DNA of 64,000 bases from Compostimonas suwonensis (GCF_002797855.1 NZ_PGFB01000004.1:488194-552193), one strand, 5' to 3'. Shown: positions 36,246 to 45,328, numbered from the stretch's first letter. Made by a program: numbers and translations. Notes: a model not told the origin generated them from the letters alone.

Positions 36246-37555
36246 TTCGCCACCGCCACCTTCCGGGTCTTGGCCTGTCGGGGAGCGCTGCCCGGGGCGG
36301 GCAGCCGGAAGATCGCCCGCACGAGCGGCGGGGCGGCGATGAAGAGCACGATGAGCGACTGCACGACGAGCACGATGTCGATGGGGATGCCCTCAGCCGC
36401 CTGCATCGCGAAGCCTCCCGCCTTGAACGCGCCGAAGAGGACGCCGGCCACGAAGATGCCCCACGGCTTCGATCGGCCGAGCAGGGCTACGGTGATCGCG
36501 TCGAAGCCGATGCCGGCGTCGATGCCCGAGGAGAACCCGGTCGTGACGGTGCCGAGCACCTGCGAGACGCCCGCGAGACCGACGAGGCCGCCCGAGATGA
36601 GCATGGCGTAGACGTACATGTTGTTGACGTTGATGCCCGCGACCCGCGCCGCGTTGGGGTTCTCGCCGACCGCGCGGAACTTGAAGCCCAGGCTCGATCG
36701 GTTGAGCAGCCACCACACGACGACGGTCGCGAGGATCACGAACACGAAGCCGAGGTGCAGGTTGTACTGCGGCCCCAGGATCTGCGGGAAGATCGCGGTG
36801 TCGGCCATCGGCGGCGACTTCGGGTTGTTCGATCCGGGAGCCTGGAGGGCGCCGGGCGTGCGCAGCAGGTAGGCGACGAGGTAGAACGCCACGTAGTTGA
36901 GCATGATCGTGACGATGACCTCGTGAGCGCCCGTGCGGGCCTTGAGCAGACCCGCGATCCCGCCCCAGAGCGCACCGCCGATGACACCCGCGAGCAGCGC
37001 GAGCACGAGGTGCACGCCGTAGGGCAGGTCGAAGGAGAAGGCGACCCAGCCGGCGCAGGCGGCCGCGATGAGCATCTGCCCGCGGCCGCCGATGTTGAAC
37101 ATGCCCACCCGGAACGCGAGACCGACGCCGAGGCCCGCCGCGATGAGCGGTGTCGCGAAGGTGAGGGTCTCGGTGAGGGGTTTGATGCCCGCCTCGAAGC
37201 CCGGTCGGCGGAAGTTGTAGATCGAGCCCTGGAAGAGCGAGGAGTACGCTCCCGACACCGACTCCCAGATCGCCGCGAGCGTGTCGCCGGGGCGCGAGAA
37301 GAAGTAGACGGATGCCGCCTGCACCTTGTCATCCGTGAGTGCGATGAGGATGCCACCCGCGACGAGCGCGAGCACGACCGCGAGCACCGAGATGAGCCAG
37401 CTGCCCGAGAGGATCTCGCGCAGCGCGACGTTCCAGCGCGAGGGCGGCTCGACCTCGGGAGCCGCGGCAGGGGCCACGGCGGGGGTCTGCCCCGGCTCGA
37501 GGGGGGTCTGGGCATCCGGCTTCTGGCCGGCTGCGGGGATCTGGCTGTCGGTCAC
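36242..37555 (-). CDS. Nucleoside ABC transporter permease 1
   Basis: 437 aa, YufP/NupP-like. A ~40-residue Pro/Ala-rich cytoplasmic N-terminus precedes about nine helices. FRVGMFNIGGRGQMLIAAACAGW is the conserved loop before the core, HEVIVTIMLNYVAFYLV the ATPase-contact region, and FRAVGENPNAARVAGINVNNMYVYAMLISGG matches nucleoside permeases (motif shown in part). Start is GTG 37555, overlapping the ATPase stop (GTGA). Subunit of the inner-membrane channel for nucleosides. Confidence 0.88.
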   Translation of the reverse strand: MTDSQIPAAGQKPDAQTPLEPGQTPAVAPAAAPEVEPPSRWNVALREILSGSWLISVLAVVLALVAGGILIALTDDKVQAASVYFFSRPGDTLAAIWESVSGAYSSLFQGSIYNFRRPGFEAGIKPLTETLTFATPLIAAGLGVGLAFRVGMFNIGGRGQMLIAAACAGWVAFSFDLPYGVHLVLALLAGVIGGALWGGIAGLLKARTGAHEVIVTIMLNYVAFYLVAYLLRTPGALQAPGSNNPKSPPMADTAIFPQILGPQYNLHLGFVFVILATVVVWWLLNRSSLGFKFRAVGENPNAARVAGINVNNMYVYAMLISGGLVGLAGVSQVLGTVTTGFSSGIDAGIGFDAITVALLGRSKPWGIFVAGVLFGAFKAGGFAMQAAEGIPIDIVLVVQSLIVLFIAAPPLVRAIFRLPAPGSAPRQAKTRKVAVAK

Positions 37556-39069
37556 GCTGCTGCCACCCCTTCCGGGCGTTCTCCGGCCATCATGAGACCG
37601 AGCACTTCACGGGGGGTGTCACCCGGCACGATGCCGACGATGCCGCCGCGGTACATGACCGCGATGCGGTCGGCGAGGGCGACGACCTCGTCGAGCTCGG
37701 TCGACACGACGACGACGGGAACACCCGAGTCGCGGGTCTCGACGATGCGCTTGTGCACGAACTCGATCGAGCCGACGTCGATGCCGCGGGTCGGCTGGGC
37801 CGCGACGAAGAGCCGCAGCTCGCGGCTCAGCTCACGGGCGAGCACGACCTTCTGCTGGTTGCCGCCGGAGAGGCGGCCCACGGCGGTCGTGATGCCCTGG
37901 GCGCGCACATCGAACTCCTTCACCTTGTCGCGCGCGAACTCGGCGAGGTAGCCGAGCTGTAGATTGCCGCCCTTGACGAAGGGCGGGCTGTCGCTGCGAT
38001 CGAGCATGAGGTTCTCGGCGATCGTGAACTCGCTCACGAGGCCGTCCTCCTGGCGGTCCTCCGGCACGAAGCCGACTCCCGCGTTGAGGATCCTGCGCAC
38101 GCTCATGCCCGTGAGCGCGACGCCGTCGAGCGAGACCGTGCCGGTCACCCGCGGCTGCAGGCCGAGCAGGGCCTCGGTGAGCTCGGTCTGCCCGTTGCCC
38201 TGCACGCCGGCGATCGCGAGGATCTCACCGCGCCGCACCTCGAAGCTCACCTCGTTGACGACGATCTGGCCGTGCGGGTCGATGACGGAGAGGTTCTCGA
38301 CGACGAGAGCCCGGTCGCCGGGCCGGGCCGGGTCTTTGTGCACGGTGAGCTCGACCGCGCGGCCGACCATGAGGTTGGCGAGATCGGCGTTGCTGGCGGT
38401 CGGGGACGCCTCGCCGACGACCCTGCCGAGACGGATGACCGTGATGCGGTCGGCGACCTCGCGCACCTCCCGCAGCTTGTGGGTGATGAAGACGATGGCG
38501 GTGCCGGCATCCCGCAGCTGGCGCATGATCTGCATGAGCTCGTCGGTCTCCTGCGGGGTCAGCACGGCGGTCGGCTCGTCGAACACGAGCACCTTCGCCT
38601 GCCGGGAGAGGGCCTTGATGATCTCGACGCGCTGCTGCACGCCGACGGGGAGGTCTTCGACGAGCGCATCGGGGTCGAGGTCGAAGCCGAACCGCTCGGA
38701 GGTCTCCCGCACGTGCCTGCGCGCGGACTGCAGATCGAGGCGTCCGCCGAACGTCGTCTCCTCGTGTCCGAGCATCACGTTCTCGGCGACCGTGAAGACG
38801 GGGATGAGCATAAAGTGCTGGTGCACCATGCCGATGCCCGCGTTCATCGCGTCGCCCGGTCCGGCGAAGTGCTGCACGACGTCGTCGAGCAGGATCTCGC
38901 CCTCGTCGGCCTGGTACAGGCCGTAGAGCACGTTCATGAGCGTGGACTTGCCCGCGCCGTTCTCGCCGAGCAGGGCGTGGATCTCACCCGGCTCGACCGT
39001 GAGGTCGATGTGGTCGTTGGCAACAAGTGTTCCGAAACGCTTGGTGATGCCCCGTAGTTCGAGCTTCAT
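37552..39069 (-). CDS. Nucleoside ABC transporter ATPase (two ABC domains)
   Basis: 505 aa with two fused ABC domains, as in YufO/NupO and RbsA. Domain 1: HALLGENGAGKSTLMNVLYG (Walker A), signature-like PVGVQQRVEIIKAL and VLVFDEPTAVLTPQETDEL (Walker B). Domain 2: AIAGVQGNGQTELTEALLGL (degenerate Walker A), GRLSGGNQQKVVLARELS (ABC signature) and LRLFVAAQPTRGIDVGS (Walker B lacking Glu). One canonical and one degenerate site is the normal pattern. ATG 39069 has GGAG close upstream; ATG 39087 is possible. Powers nucleoside import with the two permeases. Confidence 0.9.
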   Translation of the reverse strand: MKLELRGITKRFGTLVANDHIDLTVEPGEIHALLGENGAGKSTLMNVLYGLYQADEGEILLDDVVQHFAGPGDAMNAGIGMVHQHFMLIPVFTVAENVMLGHEETTFGGRLDLQSARRHVRETSERFGFDLDPDALVEDLPVGVQQRVEIIKALSRQAKVLVFDEPTAVLTPQETDELMQIMRQLRDAGTAIVFITHKLREVREVADRITVIRLGRVVGEASPTASNADLANLMVGRAVELTVHKDPARPGDRALVVENLSVIDPHGQIVVNEVSFEVRRGEILAIAGVQGNGQTELTEALLGLQPRVTGTVSLDGVALTGMSVRRILNAGVGFVPEDRQEDGLVSEFTIAENLMLDRSDSPPFVKGGNLQLGYLAEFARDKVKEFDVRAQGITTAVGRLSGGNQQKVVLARELSRELRLFVAAQPTRGIDVGSIEFVHKRIVETRDSGVPVVVVSTELDEVVALADRIAVMYRGGIVGIVPGDTPREVLGLMMAGERPEGVAAA

Positions 39070-39189
39070 GGTCTCCGATTCTTCCATGGTGAGCACGACA
39101 CTGTGCCCGGTTCTGCGGGATGTCCACCGCGGGTGATGCCGATGATGCGAAGTCTGTGTGCGGCCCGGCAGCGTTCCGGGCCTGAAACG

Positions 39190-39228
39190 GGCTCGGGGAG
39201 TCCAGCGTGACGCTGGGCTCCCCGAGCC
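39190..39228 (-). terminator. 18-bp hairpin between BMP lipoprotein and transporter genes
   Basis: GGCTCGGGGAG (39190-39200) pairs with 39218-39228, then one G-U pair and CCAGCG with CGCTGG, leaving a 3-nt TGA loop. It starts 13 bp after the stop of the first BMP gene and is followed on the minus strand by CGTTTCAGG, a poor T-run. Likely a partial terminator or mRNA 3'-end stabiliser that keeps binding-protein mRNA in excess of transporter mRNA. Confidence 0.7.
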
Positions 39229-39241
39229 TCGTGTTCTGGTG

Positions 39242-40351
39242 CTACTGCTTGGGCGACGAGGGCGACTCGACGGGAATCGAGCCGTCGATGATGCCGGCCT
39301 TCACGTCGTCGAGCTGCGACTGCAGGTCGGCGGGGACCTGAGACTCGAAGTCGTGGAACGGCGCGATTCCGACACCGTCGTTCTCGAGGGTTCCGACGAA
39401 CGGCGTGTTGTCGAACTCGCCGGCTCCGGCGGCCGTGACGACGTCGGAGACGCCGACCTTGATGCCCTTGAGCACCGAGGTGAGGAACAGGTCGGCGTTG
39501 TCGGGGTCGGTCTCGGTCAGGTCGGCGTCGACGCCGATCATCGCGACGGGCTTGCCGGAGTCGCGGATCGCCTCGATCGCGCTCTGGTAGATCGGGCCGC
39601 CGACGGGCATGAGCACGTCAGCGCCCTGGTCGATGAGGGTCTGCGCGGCCGACTTCGACTCGACGCCGGCTGCGAAGCCGCCCGTGAAGCTACCGGTCTG
39701 GCTCGCGACATCCCAGCCCGCGACCTTGACGGCCGTGCCGTTCTGCGTGTTGAAGTAGTTGACGCCGTCTGCGAAGCCGTCCATGAAGATCGTCACGGTC
39801 GGGATCTGCATTCCGCCGTAGGTTCCGACGGTTCCGGTCTTCGAGTAGGCCGCCGCGGTGTAGCCGGCGAGGAACGCGGCCTGAGCGGTGTCGAAGATGA
39901 TCGGCTTGCCGTTGTCGACATCCGGGGTGCCGTCGAAGTCGGCGTCGAGCTGGTCGTCGATGATCGCGAACTCGAGGTCGGGGTTGGCCTCCGCCGCTGC
40001 GATGGTCGCCTCGGAGAGGAGGAAGCCGACGGTGACGATAAGGGTGCAGCCCTGGTCGATGAGGCTGTCGATGTTGGGGGCGAAGTCGGTCTCGGAGGCC
40101 GACTCGACGGTGATGGGCTCGACGCCCAGGGCGTCTGCGGCCTCGGTCAGGCCCTCGAAGCCGAGCTGGTTGAACGACTTGTCGTTGAATCCGCCCGAGT
40201 CGGAGACCATACAGGGAAGGAAGTCGCTGTCGGCGGCGGGCGAACCGCTCGTGCCTCCAGATTCGGGCGCGGGCGCGCAGCCGGCGAAGAGCGCGGCGAC
40301 GCCCAGGGTGGCGATGCCACCGAGCGCGGCCCTACGGATGCTGTTTCTCAA
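39242..40351 (-). CDS. BMP/PnrA-family nucleoside-binding lipoprotein 1
   Basis: 369 aa. The start is TTG 40351, set by GGAGG 5 nt upstream; upstream TTG 40363 includes the GGAGG in its codons. A lipoprotein signal (RRAALGGIATLGVAALFAGC) ends in the lipobox LFAGC. The mature BMP domain begins DFLPCMVSDSGGFNDKSFNQLGFEGL, with TVGFLLSEATIAAAEANPDLEFAIIDD and GKPIIFDTAQAAFLAGYTAA, both PnrA-like. It should bind purine nucleosides outside the membrane and feed the ABC transporter. Paralogue of the upstream gene. Confidence 0.9.
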   Translation of the reverse strand: MRNSIRRAALGGIATLGVAALFAGCAPAPESGGTSGSPAADSDFLPCMVSDSGGFNDKSFNQLGFEGLTEAADALGVEPITVESASETDFAPNIDSLIDQGCTLIVTVGFLLSEATIAAAEANPDLEFAIIDDQLDADFDGTPDVDNGKPIIFDTAQAAFLAGYTAAAYSKTGTVGTYGGMQIPTVTIFMDGFADGVNYFNTQNGTAVKVAGWDVASQTGSFTGGFAAGVESKSAAQTLIDQGADVLMPVGGPIYQSAIEAIRDSGKPVAMIGVDADLTETDPDNADLFLTSVLKGIKVGVSDVVTAAGAGEFDNTPFVGTLENDGVGIAPFHDFESQVPADLQSQLDDVKAGIIDGSIPVESPSSPKQ

Positions 40352-40534
40352 GATGTCCTCCAAGGTGCTTCGCCTGCCGAGGGCAGGAGCTGTGTGGCAT
40401 CCACGTTACCCAATGTTTCATCGCGCACATGAGCAAAATTCGACCTGCCGCACAAGCGTTACAAACCCGCTACACAGGCGAAATATCGGGGAGCCGGAGG
40501 GGTCCGCGACCCGGAGGAATCGGCGCGGGTTCCG

Positions 40535-41608
40535 CTACTCGGGGGTGCTCGGCGAGGTCACGACGATCGTGCCGTCGACGATCGAGGCGCGCAGGGCGTC
40601 GATCTCGCTCGCGAGCTCCTCGCTCACGAGGGCGGAGCGGTCGTGGTAAGGCGCGATGTCGACGCCCGAGTTCGCGAGGGTGCCGATGAAGGGGTCGCTG
40701 CTGAAATCGCCGTCGATGTCGCCGCCGACGATATCGACCACGGCGTCCTGGGTGTTCTTGAGCACGCTCGTGAGCACGACGGGGCGCGCCTCGGCGGGGA
40801 GCGTCTCGAAGCCGTCGTTGTCGACCCAGACGATCGACACCGTGCCCGATTCAGCGGCAGCGGCAGCGGCGCCCTCGCCGACCTGCCCCGCGACCGGCAT
40901 GATCACGTCGGCGCCCTGGTCGATGAAGCTCTGGGCGAAGGACTTGCCCTTCGAGATGTCCTCGAAGTCGCCGGTGAAGACGCCGTCCTGGGATTCCTTG
41001 CTCCAGCCGAGCGTCTTGACGGCCGTGCCGTGCACCTCGTTGTAGTGGGCGACGCCGTCGACGAAGCCGTCCATGAACAGGGTGACGGGAGGCTGGTTGC
41101 CGCCTCCGAAGGTCGCGACCGTGCCGGTCTTCGTGACGCCCGCTGCGAGGTAGCCCGCGAGGTAGGAGGCCTGGGCCGTGTCGAAGACAATGGGCTTGAC
41201 GTTGGGCGCGTCGACGACCTCGTCGACGATCGCGAAGTGCACGTCGGGGTTGTCGGCGGCCTGGCTCGCCGTGGCGTCGGCGAGCTCGAAGCCGACCGTC
41301 AGGATGAACTGACAGCCCGTGTCGACGGCCTGCTGCACGTTCGGGGCGAGGTCGGTCTCGGTCGTCGAGACGATCGCGTCGACGTCGATGCCGAACTCGT
41401 CGCTGGCCTTCTCGAGGCCCTCCCAGCTCGACTGGTTGAAGGAGCGGTCCTCGAGTCCCCCCGAGTTCGTGACCATACGCGCGCAGTAGCCGGATGCCGC
41501 GTCGGTGGTGGCCCCGCCCTGCTCGGGTGCCGGCGCGCAGCCGGCGAGCGCGAGCGCCGCGAGGGCGGTCGTGACAGCTGCGAGGATCCGGTTCCGTGGG
41601 CTCGTCAT
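40535..41608 (-). CDS. BMP/PnrA-family nucleoside-binding lipoprotein 2
   Basis: 357 aa, lipoprotein signal AAVTTALAALALAGCAPAPE with lipobox ALAGC. The BMP domain reads ARMVTNSGGLEDRSFNQSSWEGL, TVGFELADATASQAADNPDVHFAIVDE and KPIVFDTAQASYLAGYLAAG. First gene of the leftward transport cluster; 183 bp separate its stop from the next BMP start. The tandem pair likely differ in nucleoside preference. GTVATFGGGNQPPVTLFMDGF aligns directly with the paralogue. Confidence 0.9.
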   Translation of the reverse strand: MTSPRNRILAAVTTALAALALAGCAPAPEQGGATTDAASGYCARMVTNSGGLEDRSFNQSSWEGLEKASDEFGIDVDAIVSTTETDLAPNVQQAVDTGCQFILTVGFELADATASQAADNPDVHFAIVDEVVDAPNVKPIVFDTAQASYLAGYLAAGVTKTGTVATFGGGNQPPVTLFMDGFVDGVAHYNEVHGTAVKTLGWSKESQDGVFTGDFEDISKGKSFAQSFIDQGADVIMPVAGQVGEGAAAAAAESGTVSIVWVDNDGFETLPAEARPVVLTSVLKNTQDAVVDIVGGDIDGDFSSDPFIGTLANSGVDIAPYHDRSALVSEELASEIDALRASIVDGTIVVTSPSTPE

Positions 41609-41724
41609 GGGGAAAGCCTAGCTCCGGGAGCGCCGAGCGCGGGTTTGTTCTCGGGCGACGAGCGCCGAGGGGGCGCGCCCGCGAACACGGCCGCGCTCGG
41701 CGGCATCCGCTCGAGGGGTTCGCG

Positions 41725-42846
41725 CTAGAGCACGTCCTGGCCCCCCGAGATCCGCAGCGCGTCGACCACGGCCTTGACCTTCTGCGCGTTCTCGCTCGTG
41801 GTCACGAGCAGGGCGTCGGGGGTGTCGACGACGACGATGTCGCGCACCCCGATGAGGCTGATGATGCGATTCGACTGCGAGACGACGACACCGCTGCTCG
41901 AGTCGGCGAGCACACGAGCGTTCTGGCCGAGGATGGCCAGATCCGACTTGCGCCCGCCCGAGTGCAGCTTCGCGAGGGAGGCGAAGTCGCCCACGTCGTC
42001 CCAGTCGAAGTGGCCGGGGATGACCGCGAGGGTGCCCGCGGCGGCCGCGGGCTCGGCGACGGAGTAGTCGATCGCGATCTTCGGCAGGGTCGGCCAGATG
42101 CGGTCGACGACCGCTCCCCTGCGGGTCGAGTCCCAGGCCTCCGCGAGCTCCAGGAGCCCCGCGAGCAGCTCGGGCTGGGTCTTGCCGAGCTCCTCGAGGA
42201 GGCGGTCGGCGCGCGCGATGAACATCCCGGCGTTCCACAGGTACTCGCCGCTCGCCGTGTAGCCCTGAGCCGTCTCGAGGTCGGGTTTCTCGACGAACTT
42301 GTCGACGGCCATGGCCGTCGGGGCGCCGTCGATCTCGAGCGGGCCGGACATGTGGATGTAGCCGAAGCCGACGGCCGACTCGGTGGGCCGGATGCCGATC
42401 GTCGCGATGTACCCCGCGTCGGCGGCGGCGTACGCCTCGCGCACCGCCTGCTGGAAGATGCGCTCGCCCTTGATGACGTGGTCGGCCGCGAAGGAGCCGA
42501 TGATGACGCCCGGCTCCCTGCGCTCCAGGATCGCGGCGGCGAGCCCGATGGCCGCGGAGGAGTCGCGCGGCTCGCTCTCGAGCACGACGTTGAGGTCGTG
42601 CAGCTTCGGCAGCTGGGCCTCGACCGCCGCGCGGTGGGCGCGACCGGTGACGACCATGATGCGCTGCTCCCCGCTCAGCGGCGCGAGCCTGTCCCAGGTG
42701 TCGTGCAGGAGGGTCTGCCCCGAGCCCGAGAGGTCGTGGAGGAACTTGGGGGCGTCGGCGCGCGAGAGCGGCCACAGGCGCGAGCCGATGCCACCGGCGG
42801 GGATCACGCTGTAGAAACGATCGAATCCTGCGAGTGGCTTGGTCAT
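41725..42846 (-). CDS. manC: Mannose-1-phosphate guanylyltransferase
   Basis: 373 aa. Makes GDP-mannose from mannose-1-phosphate and GTP. The N-terminal nucleotidyltransferase motif is YSVIPAGGIGSRLWPLSRADAPKFLHDL (GxGxRxWPLSR...PK, shown in part), followed by GSFAADHVIKGE, VDKFVEKPDLETAQGY, YLWNAGMFIARAD and DYSVAEPA. The C-terminal cupin (isomerase) domain of bifunctional ManC is absent. ATG 42846 lies 7 nt after TAGTCT, suggesting a leaderless mRNA. Divergent from the GDP-mannose-type glycosyltransferase, its probable consumer. Confidence 0.92.
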   Translation of the reverse strand: MTKPLAGFDRFYSVIPAGGIGSRLWPLSRADAPKFLHDLSGSGQTLLHDTWDRLAPLSGEQRIMVVTGRAHRAAVEAQLPKLHDLNVVLESEPRDSSAAIGLAAAILERREPGVIIGSFAADHVIKGERIFQQAVREAYAAADAGYIATIGIRPTESAVGFGYIHMSGPLEIDGAPTAMAVDKFVEKPDLETAQGYTASGEYLWNAGMFIARADRLLEELGKTQPELLAGLLELAEAWDSTRRGAVVDRIWPTLPKIAIDYSVAEPAAAAGTLAVIPGHFDWDDVGDFASLAKLHSGGRKSDLAILGQNARVLADSSSGVVVSQSNRIISLIGVRDIVVVDTPDALLVTTSENAQKVKAVVDALRISGGQDVL

Positions 42847-42853
42847 GCCGCCC

Positions 42854-42859
42854 AGACTA
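42854..42859 (-). promoter_or_regulatory. -10 box for leaderless manC
   Basis: TAGTCT on the minus strand, 7 nt before the ATG. Confidence 0.45.
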
Positions 42860-42986
42860 CCGGGATGAGCGCACGGCGACGGCATGACGACAGCACGGCG
42901 ACTGCACGACGACTGCGCTCACTGCTGGTCACCCAACGGGCGGCCCGGGTTCACCTCGAGTTAACGGTTCCGCCATCGGGCGAACC

Positions 42987-42992
42987 TAGCTT
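42987..42992 (+). promoter_or_regulatory. -10 box for leaderless glycosyltransferase gene
   Basis: TAGCTT is 7 nt before ATG 43000; no Shine-Dalgarno sequence is present. Confidence 0.45.
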
Positions 42993-42999
42993 GGGTACC

Positions 43000-44193
43000 A
43001 TGCGGGTCGCGGTAGTAACCGAGAGCTTCCTCCCCACGGTCAATGGGGTCACCAACAGTGTCTGCAAGGTGCTCGATCACCTCAGGGTGACGGGCCACGA
43101 GGCCATGGTCATCGCACCGACGGCCGGCGCCCCCCGCCGCTACGCGGGCTTCCCCGTGCACGAGGTCCCCGCGGTCTCGTACCGCGAGTTCCCGGTCGGC
43201 CTCCCGAACGTCTACGTGCAGCGCCTGCTCTCCGATTTCAACCCGGACGTGCTGCACGCGGCATCCCCCTTCCTGCTGGGCGCGCAGGCCATCGCAGCCG
43301 CGAACCGGCAGAACGTGCCCTCCGTCGCGATCTTCCAGACGGATGTCGCGGGCTACGCCAAGCGCAACCGCCTGGGCCCGGCGACCAGGCTGGCCTGGCG
43401 CCTCGTGCGCTGGGTGCACGACGGCGCCGACCGCACGCTCGTGCCCTCCTCGGCCTCGGCCGCCGACCTGAGCGACGCCGGCATCGAGCGCGTCGAGCGC
43501 TGGGGCCGCGGAGTCGACCTCGAGGGCTACCACCCCAACAACCGCTCCCTGCCGCAGACGGCCGAGCTGCGCGAGCGGCTCTCCCCCGACGGCGAGATCG
43601 TCATCGGCTACGTCGGCCGCATCGCCCCCGAGAAGCAGGTCGAGCGCCTCGAGGCGCTGCGCGGCATCCGAGGCATCAGCATCGCCATCGTCGGCGACGG
43701 GCCCTCGCTCGAGTCGGTGCGCCGGCGTCTCGACGGCATGAACGTGCACTTCCTCGGCCGGCTGTCGGGCGCGGCCCTGCAGGCCGCGTACTCGAGCTTC
43801 GACGTCTTCGTGCACGCCGGCACGGAGGAGACCTTCGGCCAGACCCTGCAGGAGGCGTTCGCGAGCGGACGCCCCGTGGTCGCCCCCCGCGCGGGCGGCC
43901 CCATCGACCTCGTCGACCACGGGGCCAACGGCTACCTCTTCGAGCCCGACTCCAACGCGAGCCTGAGGGAGTGCGTCGAGGCACTCGTCGACGACGCGCC
44001 CCGACGACTGCGGATGGGCGAGGCCGGCCGTCGTTCGGTGATCGGCCGGTCGTGGTCGGCTCTCGGCGACGAGCTGCTCGGCCACTACGAGGCGGTCGTG
44101 AGCGATCGCGCCGGGCTCGCGCCCTACGCCGCCCCCGCGTCCCTGCGCCGGATGTCGCGCGCCGCGCTCAAGACGACCGACATCCTGCGCTGA
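43000..44193 (+). CDS. GT4 glycosyltransferase, GDP-mannose-dependent alpha-mannosyltransferase-like
   Basis: 397 aa, GT-B fold. The N-terminus MRVAVVTESFLPTVNGVTNSV is typical of MgtA/PimB-like actinobacterial mannosyltransferases; WGRGVDLEGYHP, IGYVGRIAPEKQVERL (donor-loop K), VHFLGRLSGAALQAAYSSFDVFVHAGTEETFGQTLQEAFASGRPVVAPRAGGP holds the EX7E motif (shown in part). Acts on the cytoplasmic face, likely adding mannose to a glycolipid or lipoglycan. It is divergent from manC, which makes GDP-mannose. Confidence 0.88.
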   Translation: MRVAVVTESFLPTVNGVTNSVCKVLDHLRVTGHEAMVIAPTAGAPRRYAGFPVHEVPAVSYREFPVGLPNVYVQRLLSDFNPDVLHAASPFLLGAQAIAAANRQNVPSVAIFQTDVAGYAKRNRLGPATRLAWRLVRWVHDGADRTLVPSSASAADLSDAGIERVERWGRGVDLEGYHPNNRSLPQTAELRERLSPDGEIVIGYVGRIAPEKQVERLEALRGIRGISIAIVGDGPSLESVRRRLDGMNVHFLGRLSGAALQAAYSSFDVFVHAGTEETFGQTLQEAFASGRPVVAPRAGGPIDLVDHGANGYLFEPDSNASLRECVEALVDDAPRRLRMGEAGRRSVIGRSWSALGDELLGHYEAVVSDRAGLAPYAAPASLRRMSRAALKTTDILR

Positions 44194-44260
44194 GCGCGGG
44201 TTCCCTCCGATTCCTTCTCGCAACCGCAAGAACTCCTTCTTTTAATCGCGAGGGGCGGAT

Positions 44261-44297
44261 GTCTCGACGTCGAGACAGTTAGGCTCGCCTTAGCAGC
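44261..44297. promoter_or_regulatory. sdh operator region: perfect 16-bp palindrome plus IdeR/DtxR-like box
   Basis: GTCTCGACGTCGAGAC (44261-44276) is a perfect palindrome. Two bases later TTAGGCTCGCCTTAGCAGC (44279-44297) matches the DtxR/IdeR consensus TTAGGTTAGCCTAACCTAA at 12 of 19 positions, 7 of 9 in the left half. TAGACT at 44318-44323 is a plausible -10 box, so both sites would lie at or just upstream of the -35 region. sdh genes are iron-dependent targets of DtxR/IdeR regulators in other actinobacteria. The palindrome's factor is unknown. Confidence 0.55.
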
Positions 44298-44438
44298 ACG
44301 AGACCGCACGGCCGACGTAGACTTGCAGAGCGAGTTCCGCGGGTGTCTGTGCGTCATCGTGAAGTCGACGGCCGACGTCGCCGCATCGCGAACTCGACTC
44401 GATCATTCGTTCGATCACTCAGCCAGGGAGGGTTGTTC

Positions 44439-44867
44439 ATGCCAGAGCCGACGGCAGGAACCCTGACACCGTCCACCCGCGTCTCCCGGGGGCCCAAGCG
44501 TCCTGCCGGAACGCTCTATCGCGGACGCGAGGGCATGTGGTCGTGGGTGCTGCACCGCATCACCGGCGTGGCCATCTTCTTCTTCCTGCTCGTGCACATC
44601 CTCGACACGGCTCTCGTGCGGGTGAGCCCCGAGGCGTACAACGCGGTCATCGGCACCTACCAGACGCCCATCATGGGGCTCGGCGAGATCGCGCTCGTGG
44701 GCGCGATCGGCTTCCACGCCTTCAACGGCATCCGCATCATCCTCATCGACTTCTGGCGCAAGGGCGCGAAGTACCAGAAGGTCATGTTCTACATCGTCAT
44801 CGGCCTCTGGGTCGTGCTGATGATCGGTTTCGTCCCCCGCCAGCTCATCCACATCTTCGGCCACTAG
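44439..44867 (+). CDS. sdhC: Succinate dehydrogenase cytochrome b556 subunit
   Basis: 142 aa membrane anchor of complex II. GMWSWVLHRITGVAIFFFLLVHILDT contains the Arg/His (HxxxG-x-HxxD type) haem and quinone-site residues; two more helices follow (IMGLGEIALVGAIGFHAFNGIRIILIDF, shown in part, and YIVIGLWVVLMIGFVPRQL). ATG 44439 is supported by GGGAGGG 6 nt upstream; a longer reading from 44343 is not. First gene of sdhCDAB, with about 110 nt of leader from the predicted promoter. Confidence 0.92.
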   Translation: MPEPTAGTLTPSTRVSRGPKRPAGTLYRGREGMWSWVLHRITGVAIFFFLLVHILDTALVRVSPEAYNAVIGTYQTPIMGLGEIALVGAIGFHAFNGIRIILIDFWRKGAKYQKVMFYIVIGLWVVLMIGFVPRQLIHIFGH

Positions 44868-44881
44868 GAGAGGGGAACGAC

Positions 44882-45328
44882 ATGTCGGTCACCATCGAAG
44901 CGCCTCGCACCCCCGCCCGTCGCCGCAACCGCGGAGTGAACTGGGAGAAGTGGGGCTGGATCTACATGCGCGCGTCGGGCGTTGTGCTCATCGTGCTCAT
45001 CTTCGGCCACCTGTTCGTCAACCTCTGGCTCGGCGAAGGCGTCAACCAGATCGACTTCGCCTTCGTCGCGGGCAAGCTCTCGAGCCCGTTCTGGCAGGTC
45101 TGGGACGTCCTGATGCTCTGGCTCGCCCTCATCCACGGCGCCAACGGCATGCGCACGATCGTCAACGACTACGCGACGCACCCGATCACGCGGGCCATCC
45201 TCACATGGGCCATCGCGGCCTCGGCGGCGATCCTCATCGTGCTCGGAACGCTCGTGGTCTTCACCTTCGACCCGTGCCCCGCCGGGCAGCCCGCGGATCT
45301 GATCGCCTCGTTCTGCCCCGTGCAGTAG
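44882..45328 (+). CDS. sdhD: Succinate dehydrogenase hydrophobic membrane anchor
   Basis: 148 aa. NWEKWGWIYMRASGVVLIVLIFGHLFVNLW is the first helix with a His suited to haem ligation; FWQVWDVLMLWLALIHGANGMRTIVNDY is the second; ILTWAIAASAAILIVLGTLVVFTF the third (segments shown in part). It anchors SdhAB to the membrane with SdhC and forms the menaquinone site. Starts 14 bp after sdhC with GAGAGGGG upstream. Confidence 0.9.
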   Translation: MSVTIEAPRTPARRRNRGVNWEKWGWIYMRASGVVLIVLIFGHLFVNLWLGEGVNQIDFAFVAGKLSSPFWQVWDVLMLWLALIHGANGMRTIVNDYATHPITRAILTWAIAASAAILIVLGTLVVFTFDPCPAGQPADLIASFCPVQ

